In this document: piece by piece, positions 24,470-36,589 of the stretch | Position numbering within the stretch: position 1 is the stretch's first letter | How the letters are laid out: the number at the start of each line of letters is the position of its first letter | Assembly (NCBI GenBank): GCA_028023455.1 | Contig: JAQFVV010006427.1 | Coordinates: 1,676,001-1,740,000, forward strand | Source of the DNA: Epiperipatus broadwayi | Lineage: Eukaryota; Onychophora; Udeonychophora; Euonychophora; Peripatidae | Length of the DNA stretch: 64,000 nt | Direction of reading: 5' to 3' | Made by a program: the position numbers and the translations under genes | Notes under the pieces: generated by a model | Seen by the model: the letters and a program-made list of their open reading frames with translations, nothing else | Databases searched by the model: none | Told to the model about the DNA's origin: nothing

Positions 24470-24880
24470 TTTGAGCAGGAGAACTTGCTAAAAGGATTTC
24501 AGTCTATTGGGATTTGGTAGAGAGTGCTGCAAGAGAGATTTTGTGGAGAGAAATGGAGGGTAAAATGGTGGGCAAGCTGGCTTAAGAAAGCGTAAGCGTG
24601 CCAAGCAATGCAATCCCACCCCATGAAGGTCCGAAGGTAGCTGCAGGAAAAGTAACCGATAAAGAAATAAAGGAATGGAATTAACAGCAAGAATATAGGA
24701 CAGCCGGAATAAATGATCCAATTTAATTGCCAGTACATAAGTGCTATAAAAAAGGACTCAAAATGAATGAAATTTTTTACTTTTAATAATCCATCATTTT
24801 CCCCAGGGAAGAAAAGGAATGCAGATACATACCCATTGAGATAGCATCTGTTTTTTTTATAATTTTCACAAACTTTTTTT
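24470..24880. other. GC-raised patch, possible exon or unknown repeat
   Basis: This patch stands out from its surroundings by mixed base composition and scattered CpGs ('aaagcgtaagcgtgccaagc', 'ggtccgaagg', 'aaccgataaag', 'agccggaat'). The minus strand is open for 134 codons (24903-24499) and encodes a hydrophobic stretch near LLLIPFLYFFIGYF, but the protein matches nothing I recognise. On the plus strand 'gaag|gtagct' (24633) would be a weak splice donor. It could be an untranslated exon, a lncRNA exon or an unknown element. Confidence 0.3.
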
Positions 24881-25189
24881 ACAAACTTCATTATCATAAA
24901 CAATATGCATAAACTTTTTAAAAAAAGAAAGAATCAAAGAAAAAGAAATGATTTTTCTTACTAGTATGAACTGATATGTTTTATTCATGTGATTTTATAA
25001 ATATCTAAGCTGTGTGTGTATGCATGCATTTTTCTTAAAATAAAGAGCACATAATATTTAATCATGGTAAAATAAAAATGTACAAAATTTAAAAATGAAA
25101 TCTATGTTTATTGGTATTATTTATTTAGGTCTATTTTTATAAAAGTAGAAAGAATTTAGAATAGTATATCAAGCATATTAAAGTATAGT

Positions 25190-25370
25190 AAACTCCTCCC
25201 TTGTAAATTTTCCATCGATTTGTCAATCACCCGCCCTGAGCAGAGCTAGTCCAGGACAATTTCCATATTGGTATTCCTGCTCTCCCAGCATAATTCTTAT
25301 AGAAATATAGGATTGGCGCTTGAGGTCATAAATTGATGATCATAAATATGCTGGGCGATAAAATGGAATA
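25190..25370 (-). promoter_or_regulatory. GC-raised patch with GC-box-like motif
   Basis: On the minus strand the patch contains 'gggcgggtgattgacaaatc' (25238-25219), a GC box next to a CCAAT-like inverted element. It is followed in the minus direction by AT-rich DNA leading to the GC-raised patch at 24470-24880. Other CpGs lie at 25314 and 25355. 'agcataatt' and 'aatatgct' form a loose inverted repeat. It may be a weak promoter; no TATA box or initiator is evident. Confidence 0.25.
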
Positions 25371-25379
25371 ATTTTCGAA

Positions 25380-26550
25380 TTTTCTTTTAAACAATTATGC
25401 ATATACGTGTATCATTATATATATATACACGCAATTTTACAAGATTACATATATGCATAAGATATATATGGAAAATGGTACATCACATTACAATATATTT
25501 TTGGATGTTAAACATTACTTTAACATTTTTTTTAATAATATCTTACTTAAATATTATACTTTTTGTAAATTTTACATTTAATTTACTTGAGAGTGATGAT
25601 GATTTACTATCACCCAGGTAAAATCTTCTTTGCCTTCCACCTCATCTACCCCATTCGATTACAATACATCTAAAGTAATATAAACCACATAATTACATAT
25701 TTCAATAAAAATTATGTTCAAAGTAAAATAGCCTAGTAATAAACTCATTGAATCATATGTATGCACAATAAGTTCTTTGCATAAAGACAGTTTGAATATC
25801 TAGCAATAGAATGATATGTTGAATGAATAATATTTAATATTCATAGCACTATCTTTACTTGTCACCCTTTTAACATCTTGATTTTAGGACTTATTTATTA
25901 ATAAATAACCAATAAAAAATATAAAATATAAATAAATTAGGGTGTGAATATGCTTTACCCATTTCAATAAAAAATAAAAATGTTCATTAGGAAATGTGGG
26001 AATTGTGAAAATTAGGTAGGATAGAAGTAACAAACAAATTCCAATATCAAGTTATGCATTTTTTTCTGAATACATATTAGTGCAAATAAATATAAATTTG
26101 GGTGCAATTTAAAAATTGTAATTGCAATTTTTAATGTTATAATTGACTATTTATTAGTCTGGATCCAGAACAGATTATATTTGTCTGTTTAAATAAGTTT
26201 ATTTAAACTTCTTTGTACCAATAATTTCAATCTCTGTGGTCAAGTTGCAATCTTTAGTATCTATATTAATATCTTAAACCATAAATAAAAGTGAGATTCT
26301 GCCTTAAAATGATTTTAAACAATTTAATGTATCTTTACTGACTCATATTTACTAAGTTTAAACTCATCCTACCTATAACATTATAATTATATATTAGAAA
26401 ATCACCTAAATTTAATTTGTTTTTAAAATAACTACAATTTAAACCTTACCTAAACTATCCATACCAATTATAAGGGTGCAATATATATAACTAGATTTAT
26501 TGTGCATGCCATTCTTATTTATGCCTGTTTTATTCTTATTCTAAAATGCA
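25380..26550. other. AT-rich sequence without assignable features
   Basis: A 74-codon plus frame at 25397-25621 is hydrophobic and unmatched. No repeats recognised. Confidence 0.55.
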
Positions 26551-26554
26551 TTTA

Positions 26555-26990
26555 GGTTGTCTGAAGAAATTAGAATGGTAATATTTAAGTGTATTACTTT
26601 ATCATTAATAGTCTTTCATAAGAAAATGATTGTAAATAAATTTATTCACCACTGCAACACTTTGACTATCACACATGGATTTGTATAAATTAATGATAAT
26701 CAGAAAATATAGCCTGTATTTTTATAGATATATCTTTGGAATAATCTTCAAAAAGTTTATGGGGAAAAATTAGGATGGCATTACATAAGAGTGTTATTTC
26801 ATCATCAATAGTGGCTGGCACTCAAAGGAACTATTTGTCAGATTCTGATTATAAATACGCTACCAACTAATGCAATTCTTTGACAAATGGATTGGTGTAC
26901 GTTGATAGTGAACAAAAAATATAGCTCTCATTTTTATAGAGATATTCTAGTGATCTTTCCAAAAAGTGAGTACATAATTTGAACATCATA
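26555..26990. repeat. Two-unit tandem repeat, about 215 bp period
   Basis: Unit 1 (about 26564-26770) and unit 2 (about 26771-26990) share 'aaattaggatgg', 'tattactttatcat.aatagt', 'caca.tggatt', 'aaaatatag.ct..atttttatagat.atat' and 'ttccaaaaagt'. A related core occurs at 4140-4210. A third, poorer unit may follow to about 27180. Confidence 0.65.
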
Positions 26991-26999
26991 ATCCTAAAC

Positions 27000-27475
27000 T
27001 TTGAGTATAACATTTCTCAATAAATGTACAAACTGATCATCAGAAAATGAATATTATCTATTAGATATTCCAATGCATAAATAGAACTTTCATACTATTT
27101 TATAAATAGCATCTTGTAGTGGTTCAAACTGAATGTAAAAACCTGATATATAAAGATGGTGTCTCAACATATACCTGTATATATTTTTTTCTCTTAATCT
27201 CCTTCTTGTATAGTTATCAATAGTGTATGTAACGACCATTTTTTATTTCTATTATATATATAATTTGCTTAAATCCAGAAAAATAGTAAGTTTAGACAAT
27301 CCAATGTTGGATTTAATCATGATCTCTTTAGAGTAGAGACTTTCTCAAAGATTATTTGTCTAACTGCATTAATATTTCACCCATTTCGGTATATAGTTGA
27401 ATAGATATAATCTTCTCCATATTTATACAGTAAAATTAAATATTAATAATCTTGATGACTAAAATGAATACACAT
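27000..27475. other. AT-rich sequence without assignable features
   Basis: Nothing recognised beyond a possible third unit of the preceding tandem repeat. Confidence 0.5.
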
Positions 27476-27476
27476 T

Positions 27477-28046
<570 letters not shown>

Positions 28047-28049
28047 CTA

Positions 28050-30465
28050 TAAAAGATTTACTCATACATAAATGAATATTAAATGATATAGAAATAGATG
28101 TGTGCACTGCAAAAATATTGTAATAATGACAAAATAAAAATTATGCTTGTGTTTGTAGATAAATTTAAAAAACTCTGCCTCCTTGCTATTAATTTATTAT
28201 TAAAGGGTTTGAAGTACATAATCTATTTACCCAATATTTATTAATTTTTACATCATAATCTTGACTCAAAAATTAATTTTAATAGTTTAAAAGTAAAACA
28301 ATCTATATTTTAATATGAAAATTATATTGTTATATGCATTTAAATATTTGAAATGTGAAATGTTTTGATTGTAATTTAATTATATGATATTATACCACTC
28401 ATTAATGTTTATTTTGCTGATAATTTGATTATAATTTCATTTAATAACTTATAATCTAATAAAGACATTAATTGTATTAAAATATTTATCGTTCATATCT
28501 TATTTTTTGTTTAATTAATTAGAGATATATATAATAAAAATATACAGATTTATATTAATGTATACAATTATTAAATGGATACATATTACATAGATTGGGA
28601 AAATTATTACTTGTGAAAATTAATATTAAAACTAGCAATGTACATAATATTATTTAAATGAATGTTAGTTTATATGTATTTAATTAAGTTCAGATATAGT
28701 AGTATTAAATGAGAATCTGATGGCAACCATTGAAGGTAAGTTCATATTTTACAAAATTATTTTTACTATTATTATGTAAAATTTGTTTTGCATGTGATTT
28801 ATAAAATTATATAATGTAAAATATGTAAATAGCTACCCTTAAATATACTTTTATATTAATTATGAAGGAATTTTAATTACTTAATATTAAAATGATGATG
28901 ATATTTGTCTGTAAAAGGTATAACTATGCTTATTTTTCCCTAATGGAAAACTCTGTGTATCCATGCTGTTATCAAATAATAGGTAATGAATGAATATCCA
29001 AAAAGGGATTTCCATATTGCCCCATAGTGGAAATACCAAATTATATATAATAAAAAAAGTGATAATCAGGTAAAATTATGATTATAACTCACAATGGGTC
29101 AAACTCATGAATACAAATCTTGCTGACAGAATGATGATAATCAAAATAAAAAAGATAGTCAAAAAGTCAGAATAATAATTAAGAATGGTCAAAGATATAT
29201 TTTTCTCAAATCTATGACAAATAAGACAAAAATATATATTAAACATGACTTGGATTTGGTTATCTATATTAGCAGTATCCAAATATTTAATAATAAAATA
29301 AATCCTGCAATACCAAATGTAAGAAAATATCGGTTATCACTAAGGTCTATAAATATCTGCAAACTTTCATCTCAGAACTGTAAAGCATTTTTCTTAACAA
29401 TCTTGTATATCATTTATGATAATATATTATTCATTTTAGCAAGCTTACATTGTTTTCTTCAAAAAATTTTGTTTTATTTTATCTTTAAAATTGTATAGCA
29501 TTTAATTTATTTGAATCTTAAAGAAAAGTTTTTTAATTTTTAAGATTATATAAATATATTTGCAAGAATTATTCAAAACTATCTCTTGTTATGGCAAAGT
29601 GAGCAGAATATGTAAAAAGCTCAATGACATTTTAATCTTCTCTGCTCAATATGATATATACATTCACTCTCTCTCATAACATGAAAATTTTATACTATTA
29701 TTTATACAAGTCCAATATGGGAAAACTTTTCTCTGCTTATATAATAGTGATTTTCTAAAACTTAACAAGATATTACTATAGCTATTTTTATTTAAGAAAG
29801 ACAAAATGTATACTTTTATGACAATATCTAAAAAATTTATAATCTTTATACAAATATAAAAAATTTGAGAGTATATCTCCTTCTTTGCTAAAAGATTAGA
29901 TAGAGGAATATTACATCTCTACTACATAATAATGGGAACTAAATTTATGTAGAATATAATAAATAATCCATTTCTTGAAAAGAATTAAAAAATAAATATT
30001 ATAAGAAGTTAAATAACTACTCCATGATTCTTTACTTTATTTTTACACAAACAAATAAATATATATATTCAAAGCTTTACCGAGACATTCTGATATTTAT
30101 TCATATTTTATGACACACTTTTTAAAAACAAACATATCCAAATTAAAGCAATGTCACTGATATGCATTATAATATGTATATATACATGTGTGCATGCATT
30201 GACTTTTGTAATATACTCTTTGTATTTCAGGACTACTTTTAATGATAAAATATTTTAAAATCTTATAGAACAGATTATAATCTTTGTAAATAAACTCTTT
30301 TAAATCAATTTATCTTTATGTACTGATTCTTCATATTTTTAACTTTTTATATCTAAATAGTCCATTCATCTCATCAAATATATTTTATAGTGAGATCAAG
30401 TTATCATTCCAAATTAAAAAATGTGTAAGTGTTTCTAATATAAGCCAAATTACTTTTACAGTTAT
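28050..30465. other. AT-rich sequence without assignable features
   Basis: Short frames at 29082-29282 (minus) and 29214-29498 (plus) are unmatched. No repeat partner was recognised in this interval. Confidence 0.5.
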
Positions 30466-30469
30466 ATAA

Positions 30470-31150
30470 ATCTATGAAGGCAATAGCTTATGAAGGCAAT
30501 AGCTTGATAGTAAAACAGAGAAGAACATTATGGCTGCTAAAGAGAAGATATACAAAATCATAAAGGTACAGGTTCACTGCTCCAAAATCAAAGCACCTCA
30601 TTGATGAAAACCATAAGACCCAAACTAGTTTGAGGATATTGGCAAGGCAGGATTGGATAGGATTTATTAATCACTATCATCTAACATATATTATTTACTA
30701 AATATATGATGGAATAAAAATGTATGCTGCTGAAAAAGCAATATATAAGCTGGACCCATGTGATACTTGATTGATTTCCTGGCAGCAGAATACAGATATC
30801 TATAGTTTTTAAAAAACTAAGAATACCTTAATATATAGATATTAAACTGTTTTCAAATCTGTATGACTATACACAAGTTAGCTTTAGATGAAAAATTTGG
30901 TTTGATAGTTTGATATTAAAATTGAAAGGAAAATAATGGGTGCTAAAGAAAAGATGCATTAGATCCCTAAATGTTTGTGTACTATGAAAGCAATATGCCT
31001 GAAAATAGTCTAGAGACAGCACTGGATAGAGATTTATTAAACATTATCATCTAGCATTTATTAGTTATTAAAGCTTACAATAGGTGGCGTAGTTGTGATA
31101 AAAGAAAAAGAGTATGCTGCTGAAACTATAATGTATAAAATGGAGTTGTT
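30470..31150 (+). repeat. Two diverged units related to the 1.5-kb foldback element
   Basis: Unit 1 (about 30525-30750) and unit 2 (about 30940-31145) share 'tgctaaagagaagat' or 'tgctaaagaaaagat', 'ctggatagagattta' or 'ttggataggattta', 'ttaat/aacattatcatcta.cat.tatta', 'tatgctgctgaaa' and 'aatgtataaaatgga' or 'aatatataagctgga'. Unit 1 also has 'cctcattgatgaaaaccata' and 'caaactagtttgagga', matching 'cctcattgacaaaggccaca' and 'gaaactagtctgggg' in the right arm at 1838-1875. A perfect 17-bp duplication 'tatgaaggcaatagct' occurs at 30472-30504. Confidence 0.65.
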
Positions 31151-31202
31151 ATAAATCTGAGTGATGTTTTACTGGTTTATAATATCACATATAAGTGCAC
31201 AA

Positions 31203-31228
31203 CACACACACACACATATATATATAGT
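31203..31228. repeat. (CA)n(TA)n microsatellite
   Basis: Short run of CA followed by TA dinucleotides. Confidence 0.9.
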
Positions 31229-31582
31229 ATAATCCATTTATCACAGGCATATATTCAGCATTCATAATTTATATAAGTGGCTTTTCCTGAAGATTATGAA
31301 TGTCTTTTAGAAAAAAATTTAAACTACATTTTAATTTTCCAGTTACATTCAACTGTTAGTAATAGTGCTCAGGTTATTATAACTTTTAACAAAAATTTCT
31401 AAAACATTCATAATTTAATTAGATGATGCAACTAATCCAACATATCAATAGAAATGTTTTATTAGAAAAAGCTTTGGATAATACATTCTGACTTTCATAG
31501 TTATGATTTACTTTGCTATATTAGTATTATCATTATTTCAAATCCTGCATTTAATAATCAGAAACTTAATAAGTGCAATATA

Positions 31583-31738
31583 TATATCCACAGATGGCGT
31601 TCTACCAAAAACACCGATCAAGTGTATGTTTTGTTTACATAAACGTCAGAGTAGTATTAGTGAATACTACTCTGACGTTTATGTAAACAAAACATACGAT
31701 TGATCGGTGTTTTTGGTAGAATGCCATCTGTGGATATA
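31583..31738. repeat. Near-perfect 156-bp palindrome
   Basis: Arms 31583-31658 and 31663-31738 (76 bp each) with a four-base loop 'agtg'. Only three arm mismatches were seen (atggCgttc against atggCattc, and two in 'gatcaagtgtatg' against 'gatcaatcgtatg'). Each arm contains 'gttttgtttacataaacgtc' and 'tctaccaaaaacaccgatca'. The outer ends abut TATATA. The parts 'agatgg' and 'tttgtttacataaa' are shared with the direct repeats at 20701 and 21121. It looks like a young foldback or MITE derived from one end of that family. The plus-strand frame 31503-31703 is a by-product. Confidence 0.95.
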
Positions 31739-31749
31739 AATACAAGCGT

Positions 31750-31835
31750 TAGCAAGTTTTTTAACTTGCATTTTTGTTTTTCATATATATATATATTGAA
31801 GCAGTCAATCTTAGCTTAAGATTGTGCTTCATGGT
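31750..31835. repeat. Two small hairpins next to a (TA)n run
   Basis: 'gcaagttttttaacttgc' (31751-31768) is one hairpin. After a (TA)n run, 'gaagcagtcaatctta' and 'taagattgtgcttc' (31793-31828) form a second. The second belongs to a trio of hairpins that all follow 'atatattgaa(a/g)cag' (24021, 31788, 38078). Confidence 0.6.
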
Positions 31836-31839
31836 TCCA

Positions 31840-33400
31840 TCTACTAACCTGTATTCAAACTCTATATCCCATCCTGCTCCTTTTGTCATGTATATATATT
31901 TTGTGTATATATTTGAGATGCATGTCTAAATTTATAAATTTTAACCTTCAATAACATTTTATTATTATTAATTTTGATTATTAATTCTTTTTATTAAAAT
32001 ACATAGGTGCGGCTCAGATGTATATATAGTATAGGAGCAAAAAACTTACTAACAAAATATTGATGATTTAAATATTTTATTATATGTCATTTTTAAACTT
32101 TTTTTTTTAAATTGCTTCTTTTTCTTTTTAAACTATATATTTTATAAAATCCAAGATGGAAGATGCAACCATTAATTGTCCAAAAATAATTAAAGAGTTG
32201 GAAACACTATTGTTTTAATCTGAGGAAGGTATTTTTAATTAAAGTTTTTACTTAAAATAAAATGGGGGTTATGATTAATGATTGTACTTTTGTTATAAAC
32301 ATTTTGTCAAATCTATTTCCAATCTGGAAATAGATTTGAATATATTTTTGGAATGTTATCTAACAGTTGCATCTTTCAAAAACAATGAACAAAGAAATGT
32401 AAAAATTCTGTTAGATTAAAGATTAGATTTTAAGCTAAAACTAAGTAATTGAAAGTATTCTTCAAATACCTGGGAAAAGTATAAAATGTCCAAATTTTAA
32501 ATCACCAACAGATTAGCTACTATTGAGAGAACTGTGCAGTTAACTGGATCCAAGCTGTTTTGGAATGTAAGAACAGAAAGCTCATCACCTTTTTGACCCA
32601 TGAGGGTCATCTGCTACTGCTGTAATATCATGCTCCTGTAGAATGAAGTACTTTAGAATGCTATTTAGAAGCTTTCTGTCACATAAGAACTGCCATGCAT
32701 GAGCTGGACTTTTATATGAACTTTTAAAATAGTGCAAGGTAAACTTTCAAGCCACCACCTACAAGTCAATTTAGTCTAACTAATCTCATCAAGATTTTTT
32801 TCATAACATTTAACTTTATGTAAAATGTAATTTGCTCTTAAATAATTTCTATAAATCTAATTTTCTCTCATATGCTCTAACATTCTTTAATTTTGGTGTG
32901 GTCATTTATTTATAGTTATTTATTACTTGATTTTATATGTATACTTTTATTTTAATATGCCAATCTTAAACAATCTGATGAGTTGAATTTCTAAAATCTT
33001 TTCATTCTTTTTAAGTAAACCTTCATGAATCAAGGTTATTAATGTCCCCTTAAAATATAATGCATTATTAATTAATACACTCACCAGATTGTTTTTATGT
33101 CAACATTTTGTTTATGCTTTAGTGTAAAAATTTATTTGTTTAAATCTGGATTCTACCCAGGGTGAATCCAGAACTTAGGCTAATTAACGCTTTGAAATTT
33201 TAAAATATTATTTATTCATTTCTGAAAAGGTGACCTATTAGTGGTGTTCTATAACTGCTAGCTTTCTTTTATTTTTCCATACTCTTAAAATATCATAAGC
33301 TTAAATATTCTCAATTGTTGTAAAATCCACAAAGATGGGATTGAATTATTTTAAATAGTAGAAAAGGGAAGGGGGTAAATCTTAATGTTTCTTTTACTAA
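31840..33400. other. Mostly AT-rich, one GC-raised stretch
   Basis: 32500-32760 has more mixed composition ('ttaactggatccaagctg', 'gacccatgagggtcatctg') but no frame, repeat or family could be supported. A short palindrome 'aaatctatttcc/ggaaatagattt' lies at 32309-32337. Confidence 0.5.
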
Positions 33401-33407
33401 ATAAAAT

Positions 33408-33694
33408 CTTAAAGTATTAGACAAGCATCTATTTTTATAGCGCGATGTTTATAATTGTAATTCACTAAATATCAGCCTTTTACAGCTACTGTACATGCAC
33501 TTTAATGAGTGTTAAATAATAAATGAATACTTTTCAGTGCCCATACAAGATATAGCATTTAAGAAAGAATTTTATTTTTTATTCTTTCTTAAATGCTATA
33601 TTTTGTATGGGCACTGAAAAGTATTCATTTATTATTTAACACTCATTAAAGTGCATGTACAGTAGCTGTAAAAGGCTGATACTTAAAGTATTAG
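33408..33694. repeat. 13-bp direct repeats flanking a palindrome region
   Basis: 'cttaaagtattag' occurs at 33408-33420 and again at 33682-33694, bracketing the palindrome and about 50 bp to its left. It could be a target-site duplication of a larger insertion or chance. Confidence 0.45.
33471..33680. repeat. Near-perfect 210-bp palindrome
   Basis: Arms 33471-33570 and 33581-33680, 100 bp each, loop 'tttatttttt'. I see one mismatch (at 33550 against its partner). The arms begin 'atcagccttttacagctact' and end 'tttaagaaagaat'. Such near-identity means recent origin or active homogenisation. No terminal repeat family was recognised. Confidence 0.97.
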
Positions 33695-33696
33695 GG

Positions 33697-33700
<4 letters not shown>

Positions 33701-33780
<80 letters not shown>
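33701..33780. repeat. (CT)n(AT)n microsatellite
   Basis: About 15 CT units then about 25 AT units, starting 20 bp after the palindrome. Confidence 0.97.
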
Positions 33781-33782
<2 letters not shown>

Positions 33783-33929
33783 CTGCATAGCATACATATT
33801 ACTTGTATAAATTATGGCATTCAAACTAGGGTCATTTCATTAGTTAAATCTAGTCAAACTTATTCAATGTCATTAGTGACATTTATAATTACTGCATTAC
33901 TGAGATTTGGCCTATCTTTGTATATATAT

Positions 33930-34260
33930 ATAATGTGCTTCTAATCTGGGGGTTGTGACAAGATTGAACTCATAGATTTCTTCTCAAGCCTTGTCCTGAG
34001 TGTAGTTGATCTTCCTAGGACCATTTATTTCATATAAAAATGCCTCTGGCAGTGATTCCTGTAAGTTTGGCACGTGCTATGCATATTCACTTCTTTGTAA
34101 AAAAAAAAGGCCTCTCACATCGGTTATACCAGTAAAAGTCTGGGCCACACTATGGCTATCCACTTTTCTCCAAGCACTGCCCTAGAAAAAGGGGTGTTAG
34201 ATTTCATTTTTTGTCCAGAAGCACGATCTTATCTTTGAGTTCTCTGCCTATGTTAGTACT
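33930..34260. repeat. GC-raised patch with two diverged tandem units
   Basis: 'gcctctggcagtgattcctgta' and 'gcctctcacatcggttatacc' start two units of roughly 75 bp (34042 and 34111), ending 'tatgcatattcacttcttt' and 'tatggctatccacttttct'. The surrounding sequence is also of mixed composition. No protein family recognised on either strand; it may be part of an unidentified transposon. Confidence 0.45.
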
Positions 34261-34264
34261 GCTA

Positions 34265-35030
34265 TTTATTCATGTTATTATTTCATTTGCTTATGACCTA
34301 ATTTTAGTGCTGTAATAATATTAAAATTGCACTCTGTTCAAAATATATATAAATGCCAAATATTACTAGCTACATTAATTACTAATATTATTTTAGTTTT
34401 ATTATACAATCCCATCGTCATCATTTGTTATTTATCTATTTAAGAGTATTTGCCTTGGGAAAAATAAAGCGTTCTTCTTACCAATGCTAATTAAAGGAAT
34501 TTTCATTAAGTATTGTATCATATGATCAAATATGTTTTCAAATATATTTTTTTTATTTTCATGACTGTAATCATGTGAAAATGGTTTATATTATATCTGT
34601 AATGAATCTCAGAATGCCCCCCGAAATCATATGTTAGTCACCATGTTTCAGAACCGTATATAAAGGTGTTAATAACTATTTTATGGAAATTCTTTCTAAT
34701 AATCAATTGGCATCTTAATATTGGACCCATGAAAGATGTGTGTTTACTTATAATATATTATTTACCTAATAAAGAGCATATGAAAAATATAGCATGAATG
34801 ACAATATATAATTATCTATTGTTTGGTAGACTGCTTGCTCATTCATGCACATACTAATGTATGCAATTAATTTATAAATGTGTGTATAATAATTTGTCAT
34901 TATATTAAACTATATTTTATTGTCTAATTTATTTGAGTAGTTTGAATTCCTTTTTCTCTACTTCTAAACGTACAGCCATGCGTATACATATTTTAGTTAA
35001 GTCATAGTTAATAGATGTCTCATTGTCTTC
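34265..35030. other. AT-rich sequence without assignable features
   Basis: Nothing recognised. 'gaatgccccccgaaatcata' at 34612-34631 is a lone GC-raised phrase. Confidence 0.5.
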
Positions 35031-35034
35031 TCTG

Positions 35035-35288
35035 CTCTGCTAGTGGGGCAGATTTAAAATAAATTCTCATGTGCCATCATTGTTATGTTATCCATTAGAT
35101 GTTTGATCGGGGCTTATGGAGTGGGTTCGAATTCAGGCTGGTCCCTGATCTAAATCTCGGGCTTGACTGGGTTTGAAGTATAGTTTGTGAGTTCCAGTTC
35201 ATGTTAGATGGATAAACATGTTTTGACCTGAACAATATATATATATATATATGATGTGAAACGGTCTTAACCCAATAATAATAATAAA
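35035..35288 (+). repeat. tRNA-like SINE, copy 1, with (AAT)n tail
   Basis: Aligns with 40505-40823 over its whole length: 'gctagt' at the head, 'tg.tatgttat.cat', 'gtgggttcgaattcaggc' (35121-35138) against 'tgggtttgaatttag', 'ttgactgggtttgaa' against 'tggactgggtttgaa', then 'acaatatatatata', a short unique piece and an AAT run (35273-35287). The duplicated GGTTYGAATTC phrase resembles a polymerase III B-box. The A-box is not clear. Inferred to be a non-autonomous retroposon. Confidence 0.65.
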
Positions 35289-36580
35289 AAATTAGCATTC
35301 CTCAGCAATCTTGAGAAACGGTGGGGGGGAAAACACTACTCATGAGATTAATTAACTATTCATTGGTAAAGATTTTTATGACTGTTTTTTTTTAACTAAC
35401 AGAAACTGGAAAATTAATTTTTCAACCAAAAATTGAACTAGATATTGGATTAATTATGGCTGGTTATTAGAAAAACTACTGCGCTTGATTAGAAAATTCT
35501 CAACTTTTTGAAAAACGTTTAAGTTTCATCAGTATTCAAACTTTGAATCATAGACATGCAGAGACATTGGTACCATTGTTCTTCTGACTACATATATCTT
35601 TATTTTTTATTAAAATTATACATGTGGGATATAGAAACACATATAGTTATACTAACAAATAACGATGAAAAAAGACAAGTAATCTAATTATAAAATTCAA
35701 AAGGTAAACACACAGTATGTGCCTCAAATTTCTCCTAAATAATTTTTGTTTATTTTGATCTAATTTTTTTAAAAAAGTATTATTTAGAAACTTACTAGTT
35801 GTGAAAAGATAAATGAAGTGATAATGCCTGTTATTTAGAGCAACTAATTTTTTTTGTCTGACAAAATATAAAAAACTTTGAAAAATAAAATAATTTTAAA
35901 TAAATAAGCTTTTTTATTTCTACGCAGAAATAAACTCTTTCTGTTTTTCTCCTAGTAGGTAGACTTATTTATAAAAACTGAACTTCATTTCAGTAAGTTA
36001 CAAAAAGTAATTGTATTTTATCACATCAACTAACTATTTTCCTCAAATCCATTTCTGAACAACAAAAACGCAAATGAAATAAAAAATAATAATCTAAGTA
36101 ATTCATGGCAGTATAAATATTTGCCACTTCTAGTCTCTGACATATAAGAAGAAAATTGTTAGTAACAATTTAGCTTACCATATACCCAATTTTATTATTT
36201 TGTTATAAAAGAAATATCTGAAACAGCAATTGGCAGAAATATATTTGCGAATATAACCTCGTTTTCTCAGCAAACAGATTTTTTCTATAGTTTTAACAAA
36301 TGATAAGTTTACAGATAAGTAATGCCATCTTTCACTTTTATATAGATAAATAAAAATGTAATATTTTTAAGTATAAATTGAGTATATATACAAAAAAATT
36401 CGAATATTACGAAGTTGTCGTCTTTATTGGAATTATCTAATAACAGTATTACTTTATATTTCAATTCTTTTTATTGTAATTATTTAATATTGTTATTTTA
36501 TATTTTTTAAAGTGGTATTAAATTAATATTTATAAATATTAATCAAACTATTAATAAAAAAAATTAATGATAATAACCAT
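35289..36580. other. AT-rich sequence without assignable features
   Basis: No frame or repeat partner recognised. Confidence 0.55.
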
Positions 36581-36589
36581 ATAGCATTA

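Noticed and set aside
24499-24903. 134-codon minus-strand frame with hydrophobic segments, considered as a membrane protein exon
   Set aside because: No recognisable family, no supporting splice structure, and an overlapping frame in another register. Kept only as a GC-raised patch of unknown nature.
31503-31703. 66-codon frame over the palindrome
   Set aside because: The frame is created by the palindrome arms and shows no protein motif.
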